Shown here: one piece after another, positions 43,427-51,724 of the stretch | Layout: each line of letters begins with the position of its first letter | How positions within the stretch are numbered: the first letter of the stretch is position 1 | Made by a program: the position numbers and the translations under genes | The notes under the pieces: generated by a model | Database searches by the model: none | What the model was told of the DNA's origin: nothing | The model's input: the letters and a program-made list of their open reading frames with translations, nothing else | Assembly: GCF_014196625.1 (NCBI RefSeq) | Contig: NZ_JACIDZ010000001.1 | Location: 620,001 to 684,000 of the forward strand | Origin: Martelella radicis | GTDB taxonomy: Bacteria > Pseudomonadota > Alphaproteobacteria > Rhizobiales > Rhizobiaceae | Reading direction: 5' to 3' | DNA length: 64,000 nucleotides

Positions 43427-43846
43427 ATGCCCGCCAACCAGAAGAGAAACCGCAAGCCGGCGATCGTATTAACGAAAACCGATCACAAGCGCCTGTCGCT
43501 TCTTGCCGAACGATTCGCCGACCAAAATGCAGAACTTGCTGATTTCCTTCTCAGTGAACTCGAGCGCGCCCGCATTGTTGAAGATGGGCGCATCGCAGCA
43601 GACGTGGTGCGAATGGACTCGTCCATTCGCTTCACGACGGATCTCAATGAAGACAGGCACGTCACGCTTGTTTACCCCGGAAAGGCCAATATCGCCGAAG
43701 GCAAAATCTCTGTTCTTACTCCAATAGGCTCCGCGCTGATCGGGCTCAAAGTCGGACAATCAATCGACTGGACGACGCGAGACGGCCGGGTTTGCCGGCT
43801 GACCGTAGAATCAGTCAGCCATATGCAGGACCAGACCGCCCTCTGA
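43427..43846 (+). CDS. rnk: Rnk-like nucleoside diphosphate kinase regulator (GreA/GreB C-terminal fold)
   Basis: A 139-residue protein: an N-terminal coiled coil (LTKTDHKRLSLLAERFADQNAELADFL), and an FKBP-like C-terminal domain (VTLVYPGKANIAEGKISVLTPIGSALIGLKVGQSIDW). Rnk proteins bind RNA polymerase like Gre factors. Start ATG 43427 follows CGGAG. It is the first of three rightward cargo genes inserted in the late region. It may tune host or phage transcription; that is an inference. Confidence 0.88.
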   Translation: MPANQKRNRKPAIVLTKTDHKRLSLLAERFADQNAELADFLLSELERARIVEDGRIAADVVRMDSSIRFTTDLNEDRHVTLVYPGKANIAEGKISVLTPIGSALIGLKVGQSIDWTTRDGRVCRLTVESVSHMQDQTAL

Positions 43847-43969
43847 GCAACTCAGTCTCAGGATGGGCTGCACCTTGCCGTCCCGCGAGGACGCGTCTCA
43901 CCAGAGGCGAACGGTCTGCTCCCTTGATCCCCACTCATTGACGCTCTTTCGAGCAAGGACAGAAATCCA

Positions 43970-44866
43970 GTGACTACCAAGCTTCATCTCGATCAGCCAC
44001 GCAGCCGTGCGGAATTTACACAAGGCCTGATATGGGTCGCACTGAGCATGGCCGCCTTTATCGGAATGTCTGTCGGATCCCGCGAACTCGCGACGTCGCT
44101 CTCCATACGGCAGGTCCTGTTCTTCCGGGCTCTCGTCGGCTTGGGGATCATCATCGTCCTGGCAAGACAATTCCTGCCCGAATTAAGACAGGCAAAAATG
44201 GTCCGGCTACATATTGTGCGGAACGTCGTCCATTTCACAGGACAGTATTTCTGGACAATCGGCGTTGTGCTCCTGCCGCTGGCATCGGTCTTTGCGCTGG
44301 AATTTACGATGCCCATATGGGTTGCTTTCTTTGCCTGGCTATTCCTCAAGGAGAGGCTGACACGGCCGCGCATACTGGCCACGTTGGGCGGTTTCATTGG
44401 CGTACTGGTGATTGCTCGGCCCGGCCTTGGAATGATCGATCCGGCAGCCGGTCTCGTGCTGCTGGCCGCAGCATTCTACGCTTTGGCTCTCATCTGCGTG
44501 AAAGAGCTGACGCGCGAGTGCTCTCCCGGTGTGATTGTCGTATGGATGATTCTTATCCAGCTGCCGCTGGGTTTTATTGCCGCTCTGACAGACTGGCATC
44601 CAGTCAGTGTAGCCGATGTGCCATGGATGCTGCTTGCTGGTGTCGGTGCGCTCAGCGCTCATTTCTGCCAGGCGCAAGCGCTCAAAAGGCTCGAAGCATC
44701 CGTTGTAATTCCGATCGACTTTCTTCGCGTGCCGCTCGCGGCAATCGTTGGTTACTACGCTTACGGCGAAGCCATCGACCTTTGGGTATTCCTGGGCGGG
44801 GCGATAATTCTTCTCTCCAACTATCAGGCCGTACTCAGGGAGCGCAGCAGATATAGCAAGCCGTAG
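43970..44866 (+). CDS. DMT-superfamily transporter (EamA domain)
   Basis: A 298-residue inner-membrane protein with ten predicted helices in two EamA repeats (GLIWVALSMAAFIGMSVGSRELA; VIPIDFLRVPLAAIVGYYAYGE). GTG 43970 is preceded by AAGGAC and gives the normal family length. DMT proteins export metabolites or drugs; the substrate is unknown. It is the second gene of the rnk cassette. Confidence 0.9.
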   Translation: MTTKLHLDQPRSRAEFTQGLIWVALSMAAFIGMSVGSRELATSLSIRQVLFFRALVGLGIIIVLARQFLPELRQAKMVRLHIVRNVVHFTGQYFWTIGVVLLPLASVFALEFTMPIWVAFFAWLFLKERLTRPRILATLGGFIGVLVIARPGLGMIDPAAGLVLLAAAFYALALICVKELTRECSPGVIVVWMILIQLPLGFIAALTDWHPVSVADVPWMLLAGVGALSAHFCQAQALKRLEASVVIPIDFLRVPLAAIVGYYAYGEAIDLWVFLGGAIILLSNYQAVLRERSRYSKP

Positions 44867-44971
44867 TCCATGCGCATGATCGGCAATATGGCCGACTTCC
44901 GGGTTCTTGGCTCGACAAGCTTTCAGAGGCTATGCTTCGATTTGACGATCAGCAAAGGGCATTGAAAGACC

Positions 44972-45541
44972 GTGGACGCATATGGACATCTGAGAATCCT
45001 CGTCAGCCTCATTCTGGGGCTGGCAATCACGCGCGTCTTGTCAGGATTGGCCCGCCGGCTCCAGGAGCCCATTAAGACCGATCGCCGGCATGCGCAGATC
45101 ATCTGGTCGTTCGTTCTCCTCTTGAGCGCTGTTCACTTCTGGTGGTGGGAGTTTGCGCTTCGCTTCATCGATCACTGGAACTTCTGGATCTATGTCTTCA
45201 TTCTTTCGTATGCCTCGCTGTTCTTCCTGATGTCGACATTGCTTTACCCCGACCACATTCATGAACATGCGGACCGCGAAGATTTCTTCATTCGAAGGCG
45301 ACACGCGTTTTTCGCTCTCTTCGCGATCTCGTTCGCGTTCGATCTGATCGATACGTTAATCAAAGGGCGAGATCACCTTGCAGCGCTTGGCATCTGGTAC
45401 GGCGTTCGCCTCCTCGCCGGGGCTGCAATAGCGTTAATTGCGATGAAAACAGAAGATAGTCGCAAGCTCACGTGGCTAGGTCTGATTTGGCTTGCAGGCA
45501 GCATCGTCTGGATAACGACCCTTTACGGTGGCCTGGACTGA
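44972..45541 (+). CDS. Hypothetical integral membrane protein, 189 residues
   Basis: Six hydrophobic segments alternate with short loops, starting YGHLRILVSLILGLAITRVLSGLAR, then IIWSFVLLLSAVHFWWWEF and three pairs further on. It starts at GTG 44972. The family resembles rhizobial proteins without known role. It is the last cassette gene and ends 11 bases before the stop of the opposing U gene. Confidence 0.75.
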   Translation: MDAYGHLRILVSLILGLAITRVLSGLARRLQEPIKTDRRHAQIIWSFVLLLSAVHFWWWEFALRFIDHWNFWIYVFILSYASLFFLMSTLLYPDHIHEHADREDFFIRRRHAFFALFAISFAFDLIDTLIKGRDHLAALGIWYGVRLLAGAAIALIAMKTEDSRKLTWLGLIWLAGSIVWITTLYGGLD

Positions 45542-45551
45542 GAAACGCGCT

Positions 45552-46016
45552 TCAAAGCGCGCCAGCCCCCGGATCCCCCGCCACGATCTTGTACTCCGCC
45601 ACAAAGGTCAGGGCCCCGACCCCAAGCGCGATCCCGGTTGCCCGATCAATGAAACTTCGGCTTTCCGAAAGCGTCAGTTCGATCACCAGCCCGTCGAGCT
45701 TGATCGCCTGCCCGAGCGCGGTCTCGACCAGAACGGCAATACGGTCAAATTCGATATCCGGCTCCTCGGCCTTGAAATGCGCGATCACGTCGATCGGCAG
45801 ACGTCGGTCATAACCGACCTCCCCGTTCGGTCCAGCGCAGGGCCGGACTTCCGCCGTTTCCTGATGCTCGGCCCAGGTGATGGTCAGCGCCGGCAGCAGG
45901 CTTTCGCGAATGGCGCTGGTGCGCGCCCGTTTCACCTTGCCCTCGCCGGCAAACTCCGGAATGGCGGAAAGCCGGGCGAGGATCGCATCGAAGATTTGCG
46001 TTCGGAGATGCGGCAT
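45552..46016 (-). CDS. Tail terminator-like protein (lambda U position)
   Basis: A 154-residue protein (MPHLRTQIFDAILARLSAIPEF) with a beta-rich centre (LTITWAEHQETAEVRP; RLPIDVIAHFKA) and a long final strand region. Length, place after FII and the fold pattern fit the tail terminator U family, which closes the tail tube at the head side. A lambda Z-like role is an alternative. Confidence 0.72.
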   Translation of the reverse strand: MPHLRTQIFDAILARLSAIPEFAGEGKVKRARTSAIRESLLPALTITWAEHQETAEVRPCAGPNGEVGYDRRLPIDVIAHFKAEEPDIEFDRIAVLVETALGQAIKLDGLVIELTLSESRSFIDRATGIALGVGALTFVAEYKIVAGDPGAGAL

Positions 46017-46351
46017 CAGATATCACCTCGCAGCCAGATTTTTAGCATGGCGCGGCCGTCATCGGTGACGTTGCGGATGCCGTAGGTCGTGCCGTCGATC
46101 GTGACGCTGTCGCGCTCGCCTTCGAGCTCATCAAGCCCGGCCGCTGGCACCGAAAGCACATGGGTGATCGCCTCGACATCCTGCCGGCCGAATTCATCGG
46201 CAAGCTCGAGCTCGCGCTTCTGCCGCAGAATGCCGCGCACCGGATCCGCTAGCACGGCGCCGGCAATGGTGAAGCGGCAATCGACATTGCCGAACGTGCC
46301 GGCGAAGGCCTCGCCCATGCCGGCAAAGATCGCCGGCCGCTCGATCTTCAT
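46016..46351 (-). CDS. Head-tail joining protein, lambda FII-like
   Basis: A 111-residue protein (MKIERPAIFAGMGEAFAGTFGNVDC) similar to FII proteins in length and beta-strand layout (DCRFTIAGAVLADPVRGIL; SVTIDGTTYGIRNVTDDGRAM). Start ATG 46351 overlaps the stop of the coiled-coil FI-like gene (ATGA). It binds the head connector before the tail attaches. Confidence 0.78.
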   Translation of the reverse strand: MKIERPAIFAGMGEAFAGTFGNVDCRFTIAGAVLADPVRGILRQKRELELADEFGRQDVEAITHVLSVPAAGLDELEGERDSVTIDGTTYGIRNVTDDGRAMLKIWLRGDI

Positions 46352-46758
46352 GTCTTGTCCTTCGCCGTGTCGTCGTCGGCCGCCGCCTGAAGCTTCTTCA
46401 GTTCGTCGGCCAGCGTGGCATTGTCCTCGGAAAGCTGATCGCGTTCTTCGGTGACGGCCTCCAGCTTTTCGGTCAGTTCGGCGAGGTCCTCGCCGCCATC
46501 GGTCTTCGCAGCCAGCGCATCGCGTTCTTTGGTCAGGGCCGCAACACGATCGGCGAGAGCATCCCGCTCTTCCGTCAGCGCGGTGATGCGTTTGTCGACT
46601 GCCGTGTCGGCCTCTTTGCGCCATTTGCCAAACACGCTCTCAAGATTGTCGGCATCGGCCTCGCTCAGACCGTTCTTCGAGACCGGCACATCCTCGCCGG
46701 GCGCATAGGTCTTGCCGCCGATTTTCACCGTTGTATTGAACTTTCTCGTTGTAGCCAT
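46348..46758 (-). CDS. FI-like phage packaging accessory protein with coiled coil
   Basis: A 136-residue protein. Residues 1-50 are a small domain (FNTTVKIGGKTYAPGEDVPVS; GLSEADADNLESVFGKW) also found at the N-terminus of FI-like proteins. Residues 55-130 are a long coiled coil with heptads of L-T-x-E-R-D-A-L. The place between capsid and FII equals that of lambda FI, which speeds DNA packaging. Confidence 0.7.
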   Translation of the reverse strand: MATTRKFNTTVKIGGKTYAPGEDVPVSKNGLSEADADNLESVFGKWRKEADTAVDKRITALTEERDALADRVAALTKERDALAAKTDGGEDLAELTEKLEAVTEERDQLSEDNATLADELKKLQAAADDDTAKDKT

Positions 46759-46816
46759 TGTTTTTGCTCCATAATTTTCTGACTGAGGTGGGCGGCTTTA
46801 CGCCGCCCGGTCCTGA

Positions 46817-47848
46817 TCAGCGCACGAGCGCAAACAGGCTGGCATTCGGTTCTGGTGCGATCGGCAGAGGTGCTGCCTGCGTCTGCAGGATGGTGCGCGA
46901 GGGGTTTTTCTCCCGCCACATGTCGGGGAAGCGCTCCATCGGCACCAGCGCCTGGTCATCGAGAATGGCGCCATAGCCAAAGTGGCCCATGAAGCCCTGC
47001 GGATCGAGAATGCCCACACCATAGCTCGGCCAGAAATTGCGCTTGACGCCGCCGGCGGTATAGCCCTGCGAATACTGCAGAAAGGTGATCTCGCCGATCT
47101 GGCCGAGCACCGCCGAATATTTGCCTTCGGCGCCCGTCGAGACCGGGCCGAACTCCATGGAGCCGGAGGCCTGCCGGCGATTGTCGAGAAGCTTCTGGAA
47201 GCGCTCGGACCGCTTCAGCAACGTTGCCGCCCCCGGGCCAAGCGTCACCTCGCGCGCGGTAAAGCCATCGGTGATCGCCAGAAGGTCGATCCAGTCCTCG
47301 ATATCGTCATACGGGTCGACGCCGCTTTCGCCCCAGCGGGCAGCGCCCGAAAGCGCGATGGTCAGTTCTGCGGCGCGCTGATAGTTGACCGTCTGGGTCG
47401 GATAGTTCTCACCCTCGACAATCACCCGGCCCGTGCGCAGGACTTCCGAACACATCAATTCCTCGCGCCGTGTGATGCGCATGTCCTGATCATCGAGGAT
47501 CTGGGCGATATTGTAGGCATAGCGCTGCTCAGGCGAGACCGCGCCGGAAAGCTGTTCGCCGGGCATGCGGATGAGATTGCCGGACGGGCGAAGCGTGTTC
47601 TGCGGCTTCACATAGGCCGGTTTCAGGCTGGTCGCCGTAAAGCCGCGATTGGCCGCATCCTTGCCCGGCACGTCCGGATGGACGAAGGGGGCAAGCTCGC
47701 GATCGGGCAGGATCCGATCGAAGACGATCTCCTCCTGTTCGGAGAGAACCGTGGTGGAGAAGTAGCGGTTGCGCAGAAAGGCTTCCGGCCGGTCGCGCGG
47801 CGGCAGAACCGTCACCAGTTCCGCCGTATTGAGAAGAAGGTCGCTCAT
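46817..47848 (-). CDS. E: Major capsid protein E
   Basis: A 343-residue protein of the lambda gpE family: FLRNRYFSTTVLSEQEEIVFDRI, PFVHPDVPGKDAANRGFTATSLKP, and GQIGEITFLQYSQGY are typical. It assembles the HK97-fold procapsid with the decoration protein D encoded just upstream. Length fits the family. Confidence 0.94.
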   Translation of the reverse strand: MSDLLLNTAELVTVLPPRDRPEAFLRNRYFSTTVLSEQEEIVFDRILPDRELAPFVHPDVPGKDAANRGFTATSLKPAYVKPQNTLRPSGNLIRMPGEQLSGAVSPEQRYAYNIAQILDDQDMRITRREELMCSEVLRTGRVIVEGENYPTQTVNYQRAAELTIALSGAARWGESGVDPYDDIEDWIDLLAITDGFTAREVTLGPGAATLLKRSERFQKLLDNRRQASGSMEFGPVSTGAEGKYSAVLGQIGEITFLQYSQGYTAGGVKRNFWPSYGVGILDPQGFMGHFGYGAILDDQALVPMERFPDMWREKNPSRTILQTQAAPLPIAPEPNASLFALVR

Positions 47849-47889
47849 GGCATTGATTTCCTGTTTGTTTCAGGGATGACGGGAAGGGC

Positions 47890-48246
47890 TCAGTCGAGCC
47901 TGCGCACGAAGAGGGCGGCCCCCTTGCGGCGGAAGGCCTGGTCGACGCTTGCCGCATCATGCCCGGCGCCAAGGCTGAGCTTTGCGGCATCGACAGCCGC
48001 GCCAAAATAGGCCTGCGCCTCGACATCGCCGCCCGACGCATCGACATCGAAAGCAAGAATGCAGGCGGGCTCTTCCGAGCCATCATTGGCGGCAGCGAGC
48101 GACAGCACATGCTTGCTGTTCGCCGTGATCTCGCCAAGCACCGCGCCGCGCTTCAGGTCCTGGCCGCCCGCGATGGTGACGGTGCGGGTGACGACCGGAA
48201 CGTCGCCGACGATCAGGTCATTGGGGGCAAAGCTTGCCGTTTCCAT
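47890..48246 (-). CDS. D: Head decoration protein D
   Basis: A 118-residue protein with the gpD pattern (ETASFAPNDLIVGDVPVVTRTVTIAGGQDLKRGAVLG; ACILAFDVDASGGDVEAQAYF). Start ATG 48246 follows GGAG at 9 bases. D trimers clamp the expanded capsid. It starts 4 bases after the scaffold stop. Confidence 0.92.
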   Translation of the reverse strand: METASFAPNDLIVGDVPVVTRTVTIAGGQDLKRGAVLGEITANSKHVLSLAAANDGSEEPACILAFDVDASGGDVEAQAYFGAAVDAAKLSLGAGHDAASVDQAFRRKGAALFVRRLD

Positions 48247-48250
48247 GGTC

Positions 48251-48811
48251 TCACTCTCCGGTGTTACGGCGGCCATGCCGCGCATTGATGGCGCCGCCGA
48301 CAGCTGCCAGCAGCGATTTGCGTTCAGACTGCGCAGAAGGTGCGCCGCCGGCGCCCAGCTTCGGGGTCTTGCCCGCCATGCGACCGGCAAGGCGATTGCC
48401 GTCCGTTGAAGCCGAGGGCGTCGAGGCATTGAGGATCGCGCTCGCCTCTTTCGCCGAATAGGCCGTCGAGAACGCGAGATGACCGGCAAGCTCGGCATTG
48501 GCCGAGGCCTTCGGATGCATCAGGATCGCCTGGATCCGGGAGCGTTCATCGGCGCGGGCCGAGGCGGTCGCCGAGACAGGTTTTTCGTCTTCTCCCTCGG
48601 GATCGTCGCTTTTGGGATTATCACCGGGCGCGCCCTTGCCTTCGGCGTCCGGATCGGGATCATCCGCCTCGGCCTCGGGGTCCTTTTTCCCGTTTTCGAG
48701 TTCGTCTTCCGGGTTTTCCTTTTCCGGATCGTCTTCCATCCGGTTTCCGGCCCTGCCGCCGCGCATGGCAGCGAGCACGCTTGCGGACAGGCCGCGCGTG
48801 ACATTCGACAT
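48251..48811 (-). CDS. Scaffold-like protein (Nu3 position)
   Basis: A 186-residue protein. Residues 25-95 are extremely acidic and proline-rich (EDDPEKENPEDELENGKKDP), typical of scaffolds; the C-terminal helical part (RSRIQAILMHPKASANAELAGHLAFSTAYSA) matches the segment found at the C-terminal end of capsid protease-scaffold fusions. Start ATG 48811 follows AGGAAA. In lambda Nu3 lies inside C; here it is a separate gene after the protease. Confidence 0.8.
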   Translation of the reverse strand: MSNVTRGLSASVLAAMRGGRAGNRMEDDPEKENPEDELENGKKDPEAEADDPDPDAEGKGAPGDNPKSDDPEGEDEKPVSATASARADERSRIQAILMHPKASANAELAGHLAFSTAYSAKEASAILNASTPSASTDGNRLAGRMAGKTPKLGAGGAPSAQSERKSLLAAVGGAINARHGRRNTGE

Positions 48812-48836
48812 ATCGATTTCCTTTTGGTTGATCGTT

Positions 48837-49721
48837 TCAGGCCGCTCGGCCCAGTTCAGCCCCGAAGGCAGCAAGCACCTGCGAGGGACGCGCCACGGCA
48901 TCGGCAAGACCTGCCGACACTGCCTTTGCACCGCGATAGACGCCCGCCTCCGTGGCAAGCGCCTGCTCTTTCGAAAGCCGCTCGGCACGGAACCGGGCAA
49001 CCGTCTCTGCGAATTCGACACGCAGCTCTTCCAGCTCGGAAAGCTCACGCGCCAGCACATCCTCGGGGATGGCCTCGTAGGGGTTGAGATCGGCCTTGTG
49101 CGCACCAGCCTTCAGGATGGTGACGTTCAGCCCCTCCTTCTTCAGCCAGCCGCTGACATCGACATGAACCGAGACGACGCCGATGGAGCCGCAAAGCCCG
49201 GTCGATGGCAGCACGATCTGCCGAGCCGCCGAGGCCAGAAGGTAACCGGCCGAACAGGCGTGATCCGTCAGCACCGCGATCGTCGGCTTGACCTGCGACA
49301 GCTCGAAGAGCTTCTCCGCGCAATCGAAGGCGCCGGTCACCTCGCCGCCGAAACTGTCGACCTCGATGACGACGGCCCGGATACTGTCATCCGCCCGGCA
49401 GTCATCGGCCAGGATACCGATGCCCTCATAGGAGGTCATGCCGCAGGATTTACCGATCCAGCGCCCCTTGTTGACCAGCGAGCCTTCGATCTCGATCAGA
49501 CCGATGCCCTCCATCGGGCGATCGACACCGCGATAGGTCTTCTCGCCCCACATGTCGGTGTCATCGCGTAGCTTCTCGCCAATCAGGCCCATCTGCCCGC
49601 CATCTGCTTCCGGAAGACCGAGGACGCGCGGAGCAAAGGCCCGGGCGATCGTGTCGGCCTTGGCCGGCTGCAGCATCAGCGGCGTGTTGAACATGCGACT
49701 GGCGATTTCGGGATAGTTCAT
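48837..49721 (-). CDS. C: Capsid maturation protease, S49 family (lambda C-like)
   Basis: A 294-residue serine protease. The N-terminus has the PRVLGLPEADGG region, then the SppA core: VVIEVDSFGGEVTGAF, nucleophile Ser157 in HACSAGYLLASAA, and STGLCGSIGVVSVHVD. It should cleave scaffold and portal during head maturation. Start overlaps the portal stop by four bases. Confidence 0.92.
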   Translation of the reverse strand: MNYPEIASRMFNTPLMLQPAKADTIARAFAPRVLGLPEADGGQMGLIGEKLRDDTDMWGEKTYRGVDRPMEGIGLIEIEGSLVNKGRWIGKSCGMTSYEGIGILADDCRADDSIRAVVIEVDSFGGEVTGAFDCAEKLFELSQVKPTIAVLTDHACSAGYLLASAARQIVLPSTGLCGSIGVVSVHVDVSGWLKKEGLNVTILKAGAHKADLNPYEAIPEDVLARELSELEELRVEFAETVARFRAERLSKEQALATEAGVYRGAKAVSAGLADAVARPSQVLAAFGAELGRAA

Positions 49722-51478
49722 CGTGGCTGCCTTCCGATCTGTGGAATGCCGAGTGGATGGCGCCGGGCGGAGCGATTGCCGCCCCGCCCGTTGACGCCTT
49801 CCTCGATCTCCGTGTCCTGGTCGGCCTCATCCAATTGCGGACCGCCATCGGAGCCGGTCGTGCCGTTTTCCATTTCCGCCGGATGCTTCAGGCCAAGGCT
49901 GCGATAATAGCGGGCCTCGCGGGCCAGCTGGTCGGCATCCATCTTCCAGTCCCGGCCCTGTTCGGCCGACTCCTGCTGCAGCGTCGTCAGCTTCCGATCG
50001 AGCCGTTCGCCGGCGGCCTGCGCTTCCCTGAGCGGATCGATCCAGCCGCGTCCCGGTCCGATCCAGTCGGCATGACACCACGCGGCCGGGTTTTCCTCAA
50101 ATGGGACCGCGCCTGCCGGCAGTTCGATAAGCCCCTTGTCGAAGATCTCCTCCAACCATGCCCGATAGATCGGCGCCATGAACTGGGCCGCAAAACTGCT
50201 CTTCTTGGCCGTAAAGCCGCGCCAGATTTCCAGAAGTGCCGCCCTTGCCGAGGAATAGTTCACCTGGCTCCAGTCCATGGTAAGCTGCTCGTAGGTCAGC
50301 CCCACGGCCGAGGCGATCTTGCGGAGCGCCGCATTGACGAACACCTCGAAGTTCGCGTTCGGATGCTCTGGTTTGGTCAGATTGGCCTTCTCGCCCGGCA
50401 ACAACGTGTTGACACGAACACCCGGCAAGCTGATCGGGGCGGCACCATAATAAGCCTTCTGGGCTTCCGACATCTCGCCATAGATCCTGCCCAGCGCACC
50501 CTCGCCGCCATCGGCATCGAGTGCTGCCATCATCTCTTCCGGATCAAACGGGGTTTCGATGAAGGCGGCCATGATCGCATTCAGCATCGCCGCCTGACTT
50601 TCAAAATCCTCGTAATCCGTCGATTGCTTGATGGAGCGCATGATCGGCGCCCAGTCGGAAGCCCCCCGCGTCATGCCAGGCCGTTTCGGGTCAAAAGCAT
50701 GAACCACGACCGGACGGCCCCATTCGGTCGACCGGCTGACATATTCCCAGGACCAGAGTTTGGTATTGCCGGCATAGACATCGCCGGGATGGCTCTTGCG
50801 GAAGTGATAGCCGACCGGTGCGCCATAACCGTCAATGGCCACGCCATCGCGCAGATACTCGCCGTCGAGCATGCCCTTCGGATTAGAGCACCGGGCCGGA
50901 TCGATCATATGCACCGCCGTGGAAAACAGCGGCGCATCCTCTTGCCAGACGATGACGGCAAAGTTCTCGCCTTCCGGGCCGAAGCGATTGCGCGCGGCAA
51001 GGCCGAGGATCCCGGCCATGTTCTTCGTCCGCTCGGCGTCACACCACATGTCGACGTCCTGCGTATAGTCCCGCCAAAGCCCCTCGATCTGCGTGGCGAT
51101 CGCCTCGGCCTGATCGAAGGTGAGGTTCAGCGTCGTGTGGTTCGGCCGGGCAGCAAGCTTCCAGCCCGCCCCGATGATGTTGTCGACAAGCCGCGACGTG
51201 CCGGCCGCACCCCAACCGTCATTTCGCGCCACATCGTTGAGCCGATCAACCAGCGTCGAGCGCGAGAAGGAAAGCGCCGACTGACCGGAATAGTTGCCGG
51301 CCTTCCATCCGGCAAAGCTCGGATGATCATAGGAGGCGCCCTGATAGGCTGCCCGCGTCACCGCCTCGCCCGACACGGTCGCGGCCATTTGCCGGTTGCG
51401 GGCGGCCTGCAGGCGAGCGGCATTGCGCACATCGGCGGCAAGCGGCCGGCTGTCCGGTCCAAGGATTTCCACTGTCAT
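49718..51478 (-). CDS. B: Portal protein (lambda B-like)
   Basis: A 586-residue protein of the Phage_portal_2 family: RLNDVARNDGWGAAGTSRLVDNIIGAGWKL, GMTRGASDWAPIMRSIKQ-x-x-D-Y-E, and the VGLTYEQLTMDWSQVNYSSARAALLE helix that lines the channel are characteristic. Twelve copies would form the DNA gate at one capsid vertex. It overlaps W at ATGA. Confidence 0.94.
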   Translation of the reverse strand: MTVEILGPDSRPLAADVRNAARLQAARNRQMAATVSGEAVTRAAYQGASYDHPSFAGWKAGNYSGQSALSFSRSTLVDRLNDVARNDGWGAAGTSRLVDNIIGAGWKLAARPNHTTLNLTFDQAEAIATQIEGLWRDYTQDVDMWCDAERTKNMAGILGLAARNRFGPEGENFAVIVWQEDAPLFSTAVHMIDPARCSNPKGMLDGEYLRDGVAIDGYGAPVGYHFRKSHPGDVYAGNTKLWSWEYVSRSTEWGRPVVVHAFDPKRPGMTRGASDWAPIMRSIKQSTDYEDFESQAAMLNAIMAAFIETPFDPEEMMAALDADGGEGALGRIYGEMSEAQKAYYGAAPISLPGVRVNTLLPGEKANLTKPEHPNANFEVFVNAALRKIASAVGLTYEQLTMDWSQVNYSSARAALLEIWRGFTAKKSSFAAQFMAPIYRAWLEEIFDKGLIELPAGAVPFEENPAAWCHADWIGPGRGWIDPLREAQAAGERLDRKLTTLQQESAEQGRDWKMDADQLAREARYYRSLGLKHPAEMENGTTGSDGGPQLDEADQDTEIEEGVNGRGGNRSARRHPLGIPQIGRQPR

Positions 51479-51708
51479 CCGAAGATCACTCCCCGCCCGC
51501 GCGGCCGCGATGACCGGCGAAAGCCCAGTCTTGTTTCGAGGTCGCGGATATAGGCGCGCAGCGATGACCGATCAGCTCCCGAGTAAGTGACGCTCTCGCC
51601 GTCATAGGACAGCGTCACCGCGCTCTGGCCGATCTCCAGCCTGTGAAGCGCAAGCTTCGCATCGCCGAGCCGGGTCTCCAGCGTCAGCCGTTCGTCTGTC
51701 GAAGGCAT
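51475..51708 (-). CDS. W: Head-tail connector W
   Basis: A 77-residue protein of the gpW family (LETRLGDAKLALHRLEIGQSAVTLSYDGESVTYSGADRSSLRAYI). It binds the portal after packaging. Start ATG 51708; the frame is open further upstream inside terminase but without support. Lies between terminase and portal as in lambda. Confidence 0.9.
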   Translation of the reverse strand: MPSTDERLTLETRLGDAKLALHRLEIGQSAVTLSYDGESVTYSGADRSSLRAYIRDLETRLGFRRSSRPRGRGVIFG

Positions 51709-51724
51709 GATATCTGTCCTCTTG

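Noticed and set aside
49757-51553. 598-codon plus-strand frame opposite the portal gene
   Set aside because: Antisense shadow of a clear lambda B homologue; no conserved pattern in the translation.
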